Source of the DNA: Leifsonia williamsii
Lineage (GTDB): Bacteria > Actinomycetota > Actinomycetes > Actinomycetales > Microbacteriaceae
Assembly (NCBI RefSeq): GCF_030433685.1
Contig: NZ_JAROCF010000001.1
Span: 1,364,001 to 1,428,000 of the forward strand
Direction: 5' to 3'
DNA: 64,000 bases
The stretch's first letter is position 1, and the number at the start of each line of letters is the position of its first letter. A program made the position numbers and the translations under genes. Positions 7,959 to 16,207 of the stretch are shown here, in pieces. The notes below the pieces were generated by a model. It was not told the origin of the DNA, did no database searches, and worked only from the letters and a program-made list of their open reading frames with translations.

Positions 7959-7997
7959 CGAGGGGCTGACCCGTCACTGGCGGCGTCGCTCTACGCG

Positions 7998-9017
7998 TCA
8001 CTCCACCCGGCGCACGGAGGCGCGCTCGACGATCGGCATCGGGACGAGGTGGCGGCCGCCGGTCGTCGTGCCGGCGAGGGCGAGGGCCATGGCCGTGCGG
8101 CCCATCTCCTCGTACGGCAGACGGGCCGTGGTGAGCTGCGGGCGGAGGTAGGTCGAGATCTCGTCGTCGTCGAAGGAGGCGATCGAGACCTGCTCGGGGA
8201 TGCGGACGCCCTGCTCCTGGAGCGCCTGGTACGCGCCGAACGACACGTTGTCGGTCAGGCACACCAGCGCGGTGAAGTCGGCGCCGGAGGCGAGGGCCCG
8301 CCTGGTCGCCTCGTAACCGTTCTCGGGCGACCAGGTCTCGAACGCCTCCTCCCACGCCCAGCTCAGCCCGTGCTCGGCCATGACCGCGTCGAGGCCGGCG
8401 AAGCGGTCGGAGATGGTGACCGACACCTCCGGAGGGAGGTCCTCGTCGTAGCGGCGGCCGATCAGCGCGATCCGGGTGTGGCCGGCGTCGATCAGGAGTT
8501 GCGCGATGGCGGCGCCCGCCGTGCGCTCGTCGGGCAGGACGGCTGGGTAGTCGGCGGTCGTCGTCGCGTTCACCATGACGACCGGGACGTCGGACGGCAG
8601 CTCCGGCAGCTCCACCCGGCGCGCCGCCATCGAGCCGAAGACGAGAGCGGAGACGCGGCGGTCGAGCATGGCGTCCAGCGATCCGGCGAGCCGCTCGGGG
8701 TGCTGGCCCGTCTCGGCGAGCAGCACGGTGTGGTCGTTCTCCTCGGCGACGTCGAGGATGCCGCGGATCATCGCCGACGCGTAGCGGGTGAGCGTGACGT
8801 CGTCCGAGACGAAGCCGATGGTCGGCGTCGTCCCCATGCGCAGCGCACGGGCCGACGGGTCGGGCCGGTAGTTGAGCCGGTGCGCGATCGCCCGCACGCG
8901 CTTCGCGGTCTCGGCCGACAGGCCGGTGCCGGGGCGGTCGTTGAGGATCATGCTCACGGCCGTCTTCGACAGCCCGGCCTCGGCGGCGACATCCGCGATC
9001 GTCACTCTCTTCGCCAC
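7998..9017 (-). CDS. LacI-family transcriptional repressor of the GH32/ABC cluster
   Basis: 339 aa. The N-terminal helix-turn-helix and hinge helix are typical (VTIADVAAEAGLSKTAVSMI, residues 5-24; hinge around YRPDPSARALR). A periplasmic-binding-protein-like sensor domain follows (TIGFVSDDV; SIASFDDDEISTYLRPQLTT near the end). It is divergent from the importer at 9175-12316, with two palindromic operators between them, so it very likely represses that operon and itself until its sugar ligand appears. The GH32-like enzyme in the target operon suggests a fructose-containing oligosaccharide as inducer source. Confidence 0.93.
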   Translation of the reverse strand: MAKRVTIADVAAEAGLSKTAVSMILNDRPGTGLSAETAKRVRAIAHRLNYRPDPSARALRMGTTPTIGFVSDDVTLTRYASAMIRGILDVAEENDHTVLLAETGQHPERLAGSLDAMLDRRVSALVFGSMAARRVELPELPSDVPVVMVNATTTADYPAVLPDERTAGAAIAQLLIDAGHTRIALIGRRYDEDLPPEVSVTISDRFAGLDAVMAEHGLSWAWEEAFETWSPENGYEATRRALASGADFTALVCLTDNVSFGAYQALQEQGVRIPEQVSIASFDDDEISTYLRPQLTTARLPYEEMGRTAMALALAGTTTGGRHLVPMPIVERASVRRVE

Positions 9018-9086
9018 GCTGCGGAGCCTCCCTCGAACGGCGATGTCTGTTGCACGGCCTTCATCCTAGTGCTAACGTCAACGCGA

Positions 9087-9120
9087 CTAAACGCATTTAG
9101 TAGCTGCTAAATGCATTTAG
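9087..9120. promoter_or_regulatory. Two LacI operators, 20 bp apart
   Basis: CTAAATGCATTTAG at 9107-9120 is a perfect 14-bp palindrome, and CTAAACGCATTTAG at 9087-9100 differs by one base. Their centres are exactly 20 bp apart, so two dimers would bind the same face of the helix. They lie between the divergent lacI-type gene and the importer operon, 54 bp before its GTG. The central CG/TG step and size are typical of LacI-family operators. Confidence 0.82.
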
Positions 9121-9174
9121 TTTTCGGGAGGCGGCTGGCCCTCCCGTGATCACGAATCCAACGGAGGATCGATA

Positions 9175-10467
9175 GTGAGAAGGAACACTCGCCGGGCGCT
9201 CGTGGCGTCCGCGATGGTCGCGGCGGCCGCCATGGTGGCGCTCACCGGCTGCGCCAAGGGAGGCGCCGCTGCCGGCTCCTCGAACGGGGAGCTGACCATG
9301 TGGACCCACAACGCGGGCAACAAGGCCGAGCTCGGGGCCGTGCAGAAGATCGTCGACGACTTCAACAAGAGTCAGTCGAAGTACCGGGTGAAGGTGCAGG
9401 CCTTCCCGCAGGACTCCTACAACCAGTCCGTCACCGCGGCGGCCGCGTCGAAGAAGCTCCCGTGCATCCTCGACATCGACGCGCCCAACGTGCCCAATTG
9501 GGTCTGGGCCGGCTACCTGTCGCCGCTGACCGGGCTCGAGTCGCAGCTCGACGGCTTCCTGCCCTCCACGGTCGGGAAGTACGACGGCAAGACCTACTCC
9601 TACGGGTTCTACGACGTCGCTCTCAACCTCATCACGAAGAAGAGCACCCTCGACGCCGTCGGCGTGCGCGTGCCGACCGTCGACGAGCCGTGGACGAAGG
9701 CGGAGTTCGACGACCTCCTCACCAAGCTCAAGGCCTCGGGGAAGTTCCGCTACGCGGCCGACTTCATGACCAGCTCGACGGGGGAGTGGTGGCCGTACGC
9801 GTACTCGCCGCTGCTGCAGAGCTTCGGCGGAGACCTGATCGACCGCGACGGCTACAAGACCGCCGACGGCGCGCTGAACAGCGCCGACGCGGTGGCGTGG
9901 GCGAAGTGGTTCCGCGGGCTGGTCGCCGACGGCTCCATCGCGGCGAAGTCGGGCACCGACCCGGCGGCGGACTTCGCCAACGGCAAGACCGGCATCCTCT
10001 ACGACGGCAGCTGGGCGGCCGACTCCCTGCGGCAGAAGTTCGGCGACGACGTGCTGTTCCTCCCGCCGGTCGACTTCGGGAAGGGCCCGAAGATCGGCGG
10101 CGGCTCGTGGCAGTGGGGCGTCTCGAAGACCTGCTCGGACCAGGCGGGCGCCCTGGCGTACATGAAGTTCGCCACGGCTGACAAGTACGTCGCCGGTGTC
10201 GCGAAGGCGGCCGGCACCATCCCGGCGACGGAGGGCGCCGCCGCGCTCGTGCCCGGCTACGGCGAGGGCGAGGACAACGCGATCTTCCGCGAGTACTCGC
10301 AGAAGTTCGCCGAGGTCCGCCCGGTCACTCCCGGCTACCCCTTCATCGCCACCACGTTCACCAAAGCCGCTCAGGACATCGTGAACGGCGCCGACCCGAA
10401 GTCGACCCTCGACCAGGCGGTCAAGGACATCGACGCCAACCAGAAGTCGAACAACTACTTCAAGTGA
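9175..10467 (+). CDS. ABC sugar transporter substrate-binding lipoprotein
   Basis: 430 aa. The basic N-terminus, hydrophobic stretch and lipobox LTGC with Cys26 mark a lipoprotein anchored outside the membrane. The mature part is an SBP family 1 (MalE-like) protein: LTMWTHNAGNKAELGAVQKI at the start, an INAPN-like DIDAPNVPNW segment, and TGILYDGSWAAD. GTG 9175 is preceded by ACGGAGGATCGATA, a good ribosome-binding site. It captures the sugar for the permeases at 10518-12316. A strong hairpin follows the gene (10472-10501), which would let the binding protein be made in excess over the permeases. Confidence 0.94.
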   Translation: MRRNTRRALVASAMVAAAAMVALTGCAKGGAAAGSSNGELTMWTHNAGNKAELGAVQKIVDDFNKSQSKYRVKVQAFPQDSYNQSVTAAAASKKLPCILDIDAPNVPNWVWAGYLSPLTGLESQLDGFLPSTVGKYDGKTYSYGFYDVALNLITKKSTLDAVGVRVPTVDEPWTKAEFDDLLTKLKASGKFRYAADFMTSSTGEWWPYAYSPLLQSFGGDLIDRDGYKTADGALNSADAVAWAKWFRGLVADGSIAAKSGTDPAADFANGKTGILYDGSWAADSLRQKFGDDVLFLPPVDFGKGPKIGGGSWQWGVSKTCSDQAGALAYMKFATADKYVAGVAKAAGTIPATEGAAALVPGYGEGEDNAIFREYSQKFAEVRPVTPGYPFIATTFTKAAQDIVNGADPKSTLDQAVKDIDANQKSNNYFK

Positions 10468-10471
10468 GCGA

Positions 10472-10501
10472 GCGGGGCCGGGCCGCCTGGCCCGGCCCCG
10501 C
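10472..10501 (+). terminator. Intra-operon hairpin between binding protein and permease
   Basis: A perfect 12-base stem, GCGGGGCCGGGC (10472-10483) with GCCCGGCCCCGC (10490-10501), closes a six-base loop right after the substrate-binding gene. No T-run follows. It probably protects the upstream mRNA end or partly terminates transcription, as is common after binding-protein genes. Confidence 0.7.
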
Positions 10502-10517
10502 CGTCACGAGGGATCCC

Positions 10518-11459
10518 ATGACAACCGTCGTCAAGCCGGACGTGCGCGTCGACCGCCACGTCCCGACCGTCCGCGCCGGCGTCGCCGGCCGCTCGAAGGA
10601 GGCATCGGTCGCGCTCCTCATGTTCGCGCCCGCCGCCGTCCTCATCGCCACGTTCCTGATCGTCCCGATCGGGCTCACCTTCGTCCTCGCCTTCACGAAC
10701 GCGCGGCTGGTCTCTCCGGAGCCCGCCCAGTTCGTCGGCGTCGACAACTTCGTCAACCTGTTCACCGACGACACCTTTTGGGCGTCGCTGCGCAACACGA
10801 TCATCTTCACCATCGTGATCGTCCCGTTCCAGTCGGCGCTCGCCCTCGTGCTGGCGCTGCTCGTCAACAGCCGGGTGCGCGGGACGACGTTCTTCCGCAC
10901 CGTGTACTTCCTCCCGGTCGTCACCTCCATCGTCGTGGTGTCGATGCTGTGGCTGTTCCTGTACCAGAAGGACGGCCTGATCAACGTCCTGCTGTCGAAG
11001 GCCGGCATCCAGGGCCCCGACTGGCTGGGCGACCCGCACTGGGCGCTGTTCGCGATCATCCTGATGTCCGCGTGGCAGGCGATGGGCTTCCACATGATCA
11101 TCTGGCTCGCCGGGCTGCAGACGATCCCGGAGGAGCTCTACGAGGCGGCCGCCCTCGACGGCGCGACGCGCTGGCAGCAGTTCGCCCACATCACCTGGCC
11201 GGGCCTGCGGCAGACGCGCACGTTCATCCTCATCACCATCACCATCGCGGCGTTCGGCCTGTTCTCGCAGGTGAACATCATGACCCAGGGAGGCCCCATC
11301 AACTCCACCTCGACGCTGGTGTTCCAGGCGGTCCGCAGCGGGTTCCAGCAGCAGCAGACCGGTTACGCGTCCGCGATCTCGTTGGTGTTCTTCGTGCTGG
11401 TGCTGGTCGTCACGCTGCTCCAGCGGTTCGTCACCCGTGACAAGGAGGCGCGACGATGA
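10518..11459 (+). CDS. Sugar ABC transporter permease, MalF type
   Basis: 313 aa from ATG 10518, chosen because ACGAGGGA precedes it and the longer frame would run through the intergenic hairpin. Six membrane segments are predicted from VALLMFAPAAVLIATFLIV onward. The ATPase-contact loop reads ELYEAAALDGATRWQQFAHI. Downstream QVNIMTQGGP is typical of MalF-type permeases. It overlaps the next permease by four bases (ATGA at 11456). Together they form the channel for the sugar bound by 9175-10467; the ATPase is presumably encoded elsewhere. Confidence 0.93.
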   Translation: MTTVVKPDVRVDRHVPTVRAGVAGRSKEASVALLMFAPAAVLIATFLIVPIGLTFVLAFTNARLVSPEPAQFVGVDNFVNLFTDDTFWASLRNTIIFTIVIVPFQSALALVLALLVNSRVRGTTFFRTVYFLPVVTSIVVVSMLWLFLYQKDGLINVLLSKAGIQGPDWLGDPHWALFAIILMSAWQAMGFHMIIWLAGLQTIPEELYEAAALDGATRWQQFAHITWPGLRQTRTFILITITIAAFGLFSQVNIMTQGGPINSTSTLVFQAVRSGFQQQQTGYASAISLVFFVLVLVVTLLQRFVTRDKEARR

Positions 11460-12316
11460 AGCGGTCGGCCCGCGGCGTGCTCGTGCTCGCGCTCAAAATC
11501 GTCCTGGCGCTGGTGTTCGGCCTGCCGCTGCTGTTCATGGTGGTCTCGAGCTTCAAGCCCGACACGCAGATCTTCGGCGACCTGGGCGGCATCCAGGCGT
11601 TCCTCCCCGTCGGCGACCTGAGCCTCGACAACTACACCGGCGTCTTCGACCGGGTGCCGTTCGCCCAGTTCCTGCTCAACTCCGTCATCATCTCGGTCAC
11701 GACGGTCGTGCTCGGCATCATCGTCAACTCGATGGCGGCCTTCGCGCTCTCGCGGATGCGGATGCCGGGTCGCAAGTGGGCGCTCGGCGTGGTGCTCGCG
11801 ACGCTGATCGTGCCGTTCGAGGTCATGGCGCTGCCGCTGCTGTGGGAGGTGAACCAGCTGCCGTACTTCGACGGCGCGCACATCGTGCAGGGCTGGCTCG
11901 ACACCTACACGGTGCAGATCGTGCCGTTCGTCGCGAACGCCTTCTCGATCTTCCTCTTCTACCAGTACTTCGACTCGATCCCGAAGGAGCTGGACGAGGC
12001 GGCGCGCGTGGACGGCGCCGGCTGGTTCCGCATCTACCGGACCGTCATCATGCCGCTGGCGGGGCCGGCGGTGGCGACCGTCGCCATCCTCACCTTCCTC
12101 CCGGCCTGGAACCAGTACCTCTGGCCGCTCATGGTCACGCAGAGCGAGGCGGTCCGGCCGGCCATGGTCGGCATCGACTACTTCAAGCAGCTCAACACCT
12201 CGTGGGGCCAGATCATGGCCTACGCGAGCATCATCACCATCCCTGTGCTGGCGCTCTTCGTCGCCTTCCAGCGCTCGTTCGTCAACTCCATCGCCTCGCA
12301 AGGGCTGAAAGGCTGA
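11456..12316 (+). CDS. Sugar ABC transporter permease, MalG type
   Basis: 286 aa with six predicted membrane segments, beginning with a short basic tail (MKRSARG) and LVLALKIVLALVFGLPLLFM. The EAA loop is ELDEAARVDGAGWFRIYRTV, and the C-terminus FQRSFVNSIASQGLKG is the standard MalG-type ending. The ATG at 11456 overlaps the preceding stop and the gene is followed after three bases by the GH32-like gene, so the operon is tightly coupled. Confidence 0.93.
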   Translation: MKRSARGVLVLALKIVLALVFGLPLLFMVVSSFKPDTQIFGDLGGIQAFLPVGDLSLDNYTGVFDRVPFAQFLLNSVIISVTTVVLGIIVNSMAAFALSRMRMPGRKWALGVVLATLIVPFEVMALPLLWEVNQLPYFDGAHIVQGWLDTYTVQIVPFVANAFSIFLFYQYFDSIPKELDEAARVDGAGWFRIYRTVIMPLAGPAVATVAILTFLPAWNQYLWPLMVTQSEAVRPAMVGIDYFKQLNTSWGQIMAYASIITIPVLALFVAFQRSFVNSIASQGLKG

Positions 12317-12319
12317 TCC

Positions 12320-13291
12320 ATGTTCTCTCTCCCCGACAGCTACGTCTGGGACTTCTGGTTCGCCGACGACGGCGACCGGTACCACCTCTTCTTCCTCTAC
12401 GCGTCGAAGGCGCTGCAGGACCCCGACGCGCGACACCACCGGGCCTCCGTGGGGCATGCGGTCTCCGGCGACCTCGTGGGCTGGAAGCGGGTGGAGGATG
12501 CGCTGGTGCGCAGCGACGCCCCCGCCTTCGACGACCTCGCCACCTGGACCGGCAGCGTCGTGCGCGACGACGCCGGTGTGTGGCACATGTTCTACACCGG
12601 AGCGACGCTCACCGCGGCGGGCAACGTGCAGAGCATCGGCGTCGCGACCTCGGAGGACCTGCTCACCTGGCGCAAGAGCCCGGCGAACCCGATCCTCCGG
12701 GCGGATGCGCGGTGGTACGAGACCATCGCCGACGGGCACTGGCACGACGAGGCGTTCCGGGACCCGTTCGTCTACCGGCAGCAGGACGGCACCTGGCGGA
12801 TGCTCGTCACCGCCCGCGCCGGGCACGGGCAGGTCGACGATCGCGGGGTGATCGCGACCGCGACCTCCCCCGACCTCGTGGAGTGGACGCTGCTGCCGCC
12901 GCTATCGCAGCCGGGCGCCGGCTTCGGTCAGCTGGAGGTGCTGAACACGGCGACGGTGGACGGCCGATCGGTGCTGTTCTTCTCGTGCCTGGCCCCCGAG
13001 CTCGCGTCCACCCGGCGCGAGACCGGTTCCCGGGGCGGGGTGTGGGCCGTGGTCGCCGACCGCGACGGGGAGTGGGATCCGCGTCAGGCGCACCAGGTGA
13101 CCGGAGACGACCTGTACGTCGGCCGGGTCGTCGTGGACCGTGCGGGGGAGCCGGCCTTCTTCGCCTTCCGAAACGCGGGGCCGGAGGGCGGGTTCGTCGG
13201 CGGCATCACCGATCCGATGCCCGTGCGGGTGATCGACGGGCGTGTGGTGGCGGGGGAGCGGGCGCTCGACGCGGTGCCGGTGGCCCGCTAG
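12320..13291 (+). CDS. Glycoside hydrolase, GH32/GH68-like five-bladed propeller (fructosidase candidate)
   Basis: 323 aa, cytoplasmic (no signal peptide). Clan GH-J landmarks can be placed: VWDFWF at 9-14 with Asp11 as candidate nucleophile, WTGS at 76-79, FRDPF at 146-150 with Asp148 as stabiliser, and QLEVLN at 204-209 with Glu206 as candidate acid/base. It lacks the classical WMNDPNG form, so substrate prediction is uncertain; levan, inulin oligomers or sucrose-like glycosides are plausible. It is short because the C-terminal beta-sandwich of many GH32 enzymes is absent. The start is three bases after the permease stop, and the whole operon lies under the LacI operators at 9087-9120. Confidence 0.82.
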   Translation: MFSLPDSYVWDFWFADDGDRYHLFFLYASKALQDPDARHHRASVGHAVSGDLVGWKRVEDALVRSDAPAFDDLATWTGSVVRDDAGVWHMFYTGATLTAAGNVQSIGVATSEDLLTWRKSPANPILRADARWYETIADGHWHDEAFRDPFVYRQQDGTWRMLVTARAGHGQVDDRGVIATATSPDLVEWTLLPPLSQPGAGFGQLEVLNTATVDGRSVLFFSCLAPELASTRRETGSRGGVWAVVADRDGEWDPRQAHQVTGDDLYVGRVVVDRAGEPAFFAFRNAGPEGGFVGGITDPMPVRVIDGRVVAGERALDAVPVAR

Positions 13292-13307
13292 TCCCCTCGC
13301 CTCCCCG

Positions 13308-13736
13308 TCACACCGCCTGCAGCGGCGCCGCGAACGACTTCTTCAGCGAGGCCGGGCCGACCAGGGGGAGGAGGCCCGCGAGGATCCTCTGGCCGAGCTT
13401 CGCCGGGGTGCGGGTGAGCCGGACGTCGACGCGGGTGCCGCGGCCCTCGGGGGTGAGCTGGAACAGCCAGCCGCCCCCGGGGCCGAACACCTTCGAGTCG
13501 TGCGTCGTGATCGTGACGGTTCCTGCGGCGCGGTCCCACTCGTAGCGCGCGCGCTCCCACGCCTGCGCGGTGCCCTCGGTGACCTCGGCCCAGCCGGCGC
13601 CGAGCCCGTGGACCCGGAAGTGCTCCTCGTCGATGCTCGACCAGGCGGCCGGGCGGGCGCTGGAGAAGTCGGTGAGGACGTCCATCAGGGCGTCCCGGTC
13701 GAGGGAGGAGGTGAGGCTGAAGCGGGTGACGCTCAT
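13308..13736 (-). CDS. SRPBCC (START-like) family protein
   Basis: 142 aa. The helix-grip fold shows as an N-terminal strand VTRFSLTSSLDRDALMDVLT, a central ARYEWDRAAGTVTITTHDSKV, and a C-terminal long helix (PAKLGQRILAGLLPL). Members bind hydrophobic ligands or act as polyketide cyclase-like enzymes; the actual ligand is unknown. The ATG is preceded by AAAGGA at seven bases. The promoter region carries the paired inverted repeats at 13772-13832, which are shared with the VOC gene at 24 kb, so both may obey the same regulator. A decayed relative lies at 7671-7724. Confidence 0.85.
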   Translation of the reverse strand: MSVTRFSLTSSLDRDALMDVLTDFSSARPAAWSSIDEEHFRVHGLGAGWAEVTEGTAQAWERARYEWDRAAGTVTITTHDSKVFGPGGGWLFQLTPEGRGTRVDVRLTRTPAKLGQRILAGLLPLVGPASLKKSFAAPLQAV

Positions 13737-13771
13737 GAGGGGTCCTTTCGTGGAGCCGGGTGTCGGAGCTA

Positions 13772-13832
13772 ATAACCGGTTGGAACGGTTATGAGCATGG
13801 CAGACGGATGCATAACCTGTCAAACAGGTTGT
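13772..13832 (-). promoter_or_regulatory. Paired inverted repeats with TTGACA box, upstream of the SRPBCC gene
   Basis: Inverted repeat 1 is ATAACCG-N7-CGGTTAT (13772-13792). Inverted repeat 2 is ATAACCTGT-N3-ACAGGTTGT (13812-13832), with one mismatched pair. On the minus strand repeat 2 contains TTGACA (13823-13818), usable as a -35 box; a weak -10 (CATGCT, 13799-13794) follows at 18 bases. The stop codon of the MFS gene lies inside repeat 2. The same arrangement recurs at 24390-24449. Confidence 0.68.
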
Positions 13833-15253
13833 TCGACCGCGTTCACCGGCGCGCTGCGACGGGCTCTGCGCGCCGCCACGAGCATCACCACGCCCACGAC
13901 GACGGCGAGTGCGTAGAAGCCGGCCGCCACGTGGAAGACCGCCTGGTATCCGGTGACCTGCGCGGCGATCGCGGCGCGGTCTCCACCGGCGGCGATGAAC
14001 ACGCCCGCCAGCACGGCGAGGCCGACCGATCCGCCGAGCTGGTGCGCCGTGTTCACGAGGCCCGAGCCGGCTCCCGCCTGGTCGGCCGGCACGTCGGCCA
14101 TGCCGAACTGCGTGAGGAGGATGATCGCGATGCCCTGCCCGATACCGAGCACGAGGAGCGGGAGGAGCACCCACGGGAGGAAGGCGGTGCCCGCGCCGAC
14201 GGTCGACAGCCAGCCCATGCCGACGAGGGCGAGGACGAGGGAGGCGATCAGGAGGCGCTCCTGCCCCATCCACCGCACCAGCGGCCGCACCACGTAGACG
14301 GTGGCGAAGAACATGCCGGTCAGCGGGATGAAGCTCAGCCCCGCGAGCAGGGCGCTGAAGTGCAGCACGTCCTGCAGGTACTGGCTGAGGAAGTAGAACG
14401 TCGAGAACATGGCCCCGACGATCAGGATGCGGGCCAGGTACGCGCCCGACCGGGTCGCGTTCGCGAACAGGCCGAGCGGGACGATCGGCTCGGCCGTGCG
14501 GCGTTCGATCAGGACGAAGGCCACCACGAGAACCGCGGCCAGGGCCAGCAGGCCGATGACGACCGGGGAGGCCCAGCCGAGCGTGCTCGACTCGATCAGG
14601 CCCCAGACGAGCGCGGTCATGCCGACGGTGATCGTCAGGGCGCCCGCCAGGTCGAAGCTGCCGCGGCGCCGCGCGGTCTCGGTGAGGAAGCGCGGCGACA
14701 GCAGGACGACGATCAGGCCGATGGGCACGTTGATCAGCAGCCCCCAGCGCCACGACAGCAGGTCGGTGAAGAGACCGCCGACGATGATGCCGACGCTCGC
14801 GCCCGCTCCGATCACCGCGCTGTAGACGGCGATGGCGCGGCTGCGCTGCTCCGGCTCGGGGTAGGCGCCGACCAGGAGGGCGAGCGTCGATGGGATCGCG
14901 AAGGCTGACGCGACGCCCTGGAGCACCCGGGCCGCGAGCAGGACGGGCGCCGAGAACGCGAGGCCGGCGACCAGCGAGGCGAGTGCGAAGACGGCGACCG
15001 CGATCACGAAGACGCGCCTGCGGCCGGCGAGGTCGCCCACGCGCGCGCCGAGCAGCAGGAGGCCGCCGAAGGCGAGCACGTAGGCGTTCTGCACCCAGGA
15101 GAGCGAGGCGGGCGAGAAGCCCAGCTCGTCGACCAGGTGTGGGAGCGCGGTGGTGACGATCGAGGTGTCGAGCACCATCATCAGCTGCGCGCCCATGATC
15201 AGGGCGAGCACGACGGTGCGGCGCCAGGCGGGCGCCGGCGTTGTGGAAGACAT
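13820..15253 (-). CDS. MFS drug efflux transporter, DHA2 family (14 TM)
   Basis: 477 aa with about 14 membrane segments. The DHA2 motif LDTSIVTTALP (28-38) is in TM1, RVGDLAGRRR in the first cytoplasmic loop (motif A), and an antiporter-type glycine/proline-rich motif GVASAFAIPSTLAL in TM4-5. Such H+ antiporters (EmrB/QacA type) export hydrophobic compounds. The gene is divergent from the TetR regulator at 15344, with a long inverted repeat between them, so it is most likely the repressed target. Its last codons overlap the inverted repeat that precedes the SRPBCC gene. Confidence 0.92.
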   Translation of the reverse strand: MSSTTPAPAWRRTVVLALIMGAQLMMVLDTSIVTTALPHLVDELGFSPASLSWVQNAYVLAFGGLLLLGARVGDLAGRRRVFVIAVAVFALASLVAGLAFSAPVLLAARVLQGVASAFAIPSTLALLVGAYPEPEQRSRAIAVYSAVIGAGASVGIIVGGLFTDLLSWRWGLLINVPIGLIVVLLSPRFLTETARRRGSFDLAGALTITVGMTALVWGLIESSTLGWASPVVIGLLALAAVLVVAFVLIERRTAEPIVPLGLFANATRSGAYLARILIVGAMFSTFYFLSQYLQDVLHFSALLAGLSFIPLTGMFFATVYVVRPLVRWMGQERLLIASLVLALVGMGWLSTVGAGTAFLPWVLLPLLVLGIGQGIAIILLTQFGMADVPADQAGAGSGLVNTAHQLGGSVGLAVLAGVFIAAGGDRAAIAAQVTGYQAVFHVAAGFYALAVVVGVVMLVAARRARRSAPVNAVEQPV

Positions 15254-15270
15254 CCGTACTCCTTAGGATT

Positions 15271-15322
15271 AGTGGGGGGACCCCTCCGGTTATAGCACAA
15301 TAAACGGAGGGGCGTCCCCACT
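15271..15322. promoter_or_regulatory. Long inverted repeat, candidate TetR operator between MFS pump and regulator
   Basis: Arms of 18 bases, 15271-15288 (AGTGGGG...CCCCTCCG) and 15305-15322 (CGGAGGGG...CCCCACT), match at 15 positions around a 16-base AT-rich centre. Each arm is itself roughly palindromic, so this may be two operator sites. The AT-rich centre GTTATAGCACAATAAA may hold -10 boxes for both divergent genes. Confidence 0.7.
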
Positions 15323-15343
15323 TATTCCGATCGGGAGGCACGA

Positions 15344-15895
15344 ATGTCCGAACGTCCGCTCCGCGCCGACGCGCGCCGCAACCACGAGCGCATCGTCGCG
15401 GCCGCCGCCGAGGTGTTCGCCGAGGCAGGCTCGTCGGCGTCGTTCGAGGAGGTCGCCCGCCGCGCCGGGGTGGGCAGCGCCACGCTCTACCGGCGCTTCC
15501 CGACGCGGGCCGACCTGTTCGAGGCCGTATACGCCGACCAGGTCGACCACCTGCTGGCGCGCGGCGACGAGGAGCCCGGCTCCCCGGGTGACGCGCTCGA
15601 CGCGTGGTTGCGCCGGTTCGTGGAGTTCATCATCGGCAAGCGCGCGTTCGCCGAGGAGATGGCCCACGACACGGAGCTCGTCTTCGCGGCGAGGGCCCGC
15701 ATCTACGGGACGGCCGAGCCGCTGCTCGCCGCGGCGCAGGCCTCCGGCGAGGCGCGCCAGGACGTCACCGCCGACGACGTGCTGCGCATGCTCAGCGGCA
15801 TCGGACTGGCGGACTACCCGCAGCCGGGCCAGCTGGAGCGCGTCATCGGCGTGTGCCTGGACGGCCTCCGGCCCGGAGGTGCGCCGGCGCCCTGA
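15344..15895 (+). CDS. TetR-family transcriptional repressor of the MFS pump
   Basis: 183 aa. The N-terminal TetR helix-turn-helix is clear: IVAAAAEVFAEAGSSASFEE, then VARRAGVGSATLYRRFPTRADL. The C-terminal ligand domain (SbtR/TetR_C-like, helices rich in Ala) is of unknown specificity. GGGAGG lies seven bases before the ATG. It is divergent from the DHA2 pump at 13820-15253 and probably binds the inverted repeat 15271-15322, releasing it when an exported compound binds. Confidence 0.92.
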   Translation: MSERPLRADARRNHERIVAAAAEVFAEAGSSASFEEVARRAGVGSATLYRRFPTRADLFEAVYADQVDHLLARGDEEPGSPGDALDAWLRRFVEFIIGKRAFAEEMAHDTELVFAARARIYGTAEPLLAAAQASGEARQDVTADDVLRMLSGIGLADYPQPGQLERVIGVCLDGLRPGGAPAP

Positions 15896-15901
15896 CGCGC
15901 G

Positions 15902-16123
15902 CTATGACGCGCGCTTGCGCGCCAGCTGGTTGAGCACGCGCCGCAGCTCGAGCTCGATGGACCGGGCGACGACCTCCGACACCGGACCGTCACCCTCCCG
16001 GTGATCGGAGCCGCGGCACCGCTCGGCGTCGGCGGTGAAGTGCACGGACATGCGCCCGTCGGCGAGGACCGGCTGGAACTCGCCGCAGAATTCGCAGGTG
16101 CGGAACGAGAACGAGGCTGCCAT
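15902..16123 (-). CDS. Small hypothetical protein with one CxxC motif
   Basis: 73 aa. CEFCGEF near residue 10 could bind a metal; the second half is a charged amphipathic helix (VVARSIELELRRVLNQLARKRAS). No family is recognised. The start is supported by a TATCGT -10 box six bases before the ATG (16135-16130), which implies a leaderless mRNA. Codon third positions are G/C as in neighbours. It ends six bases from the convergent TetR gene. Confidence 0.6.
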   Translation of the reverse strand: MAASFSFRTCEFCGEFQPVLADGRMSVHFTADAERCRGSDHREGDGPVSEVVARSIELELRRVLNQLARKRAS

Positions 16124-16207
16124 GAAACGACGATACGGGTGCGGTGTTTCCTGCCGATTGCGTTCAGGAGAACAGAGTGCGACGGAAGCCGTGGAGGCGG
16201 CCTCCCC

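Noticed and set aside
7466..7969. Plus-strand frame that runs through the SIS fragment
   Set aside because: It reads the duplicated SIS fragment in the wrong frame, with antisense of the sigma gene before it; no domain and no ribosome-binding site.
13308..15341. Long minus-strand frame joining the SRPBCC gene to sequence across the MFS gene
   Set aside because: Only its last 142 codons are a real domain (start ATG 13736 with ribosome-binding site); the rest is an out-of-frame shadow of the MFS gene.
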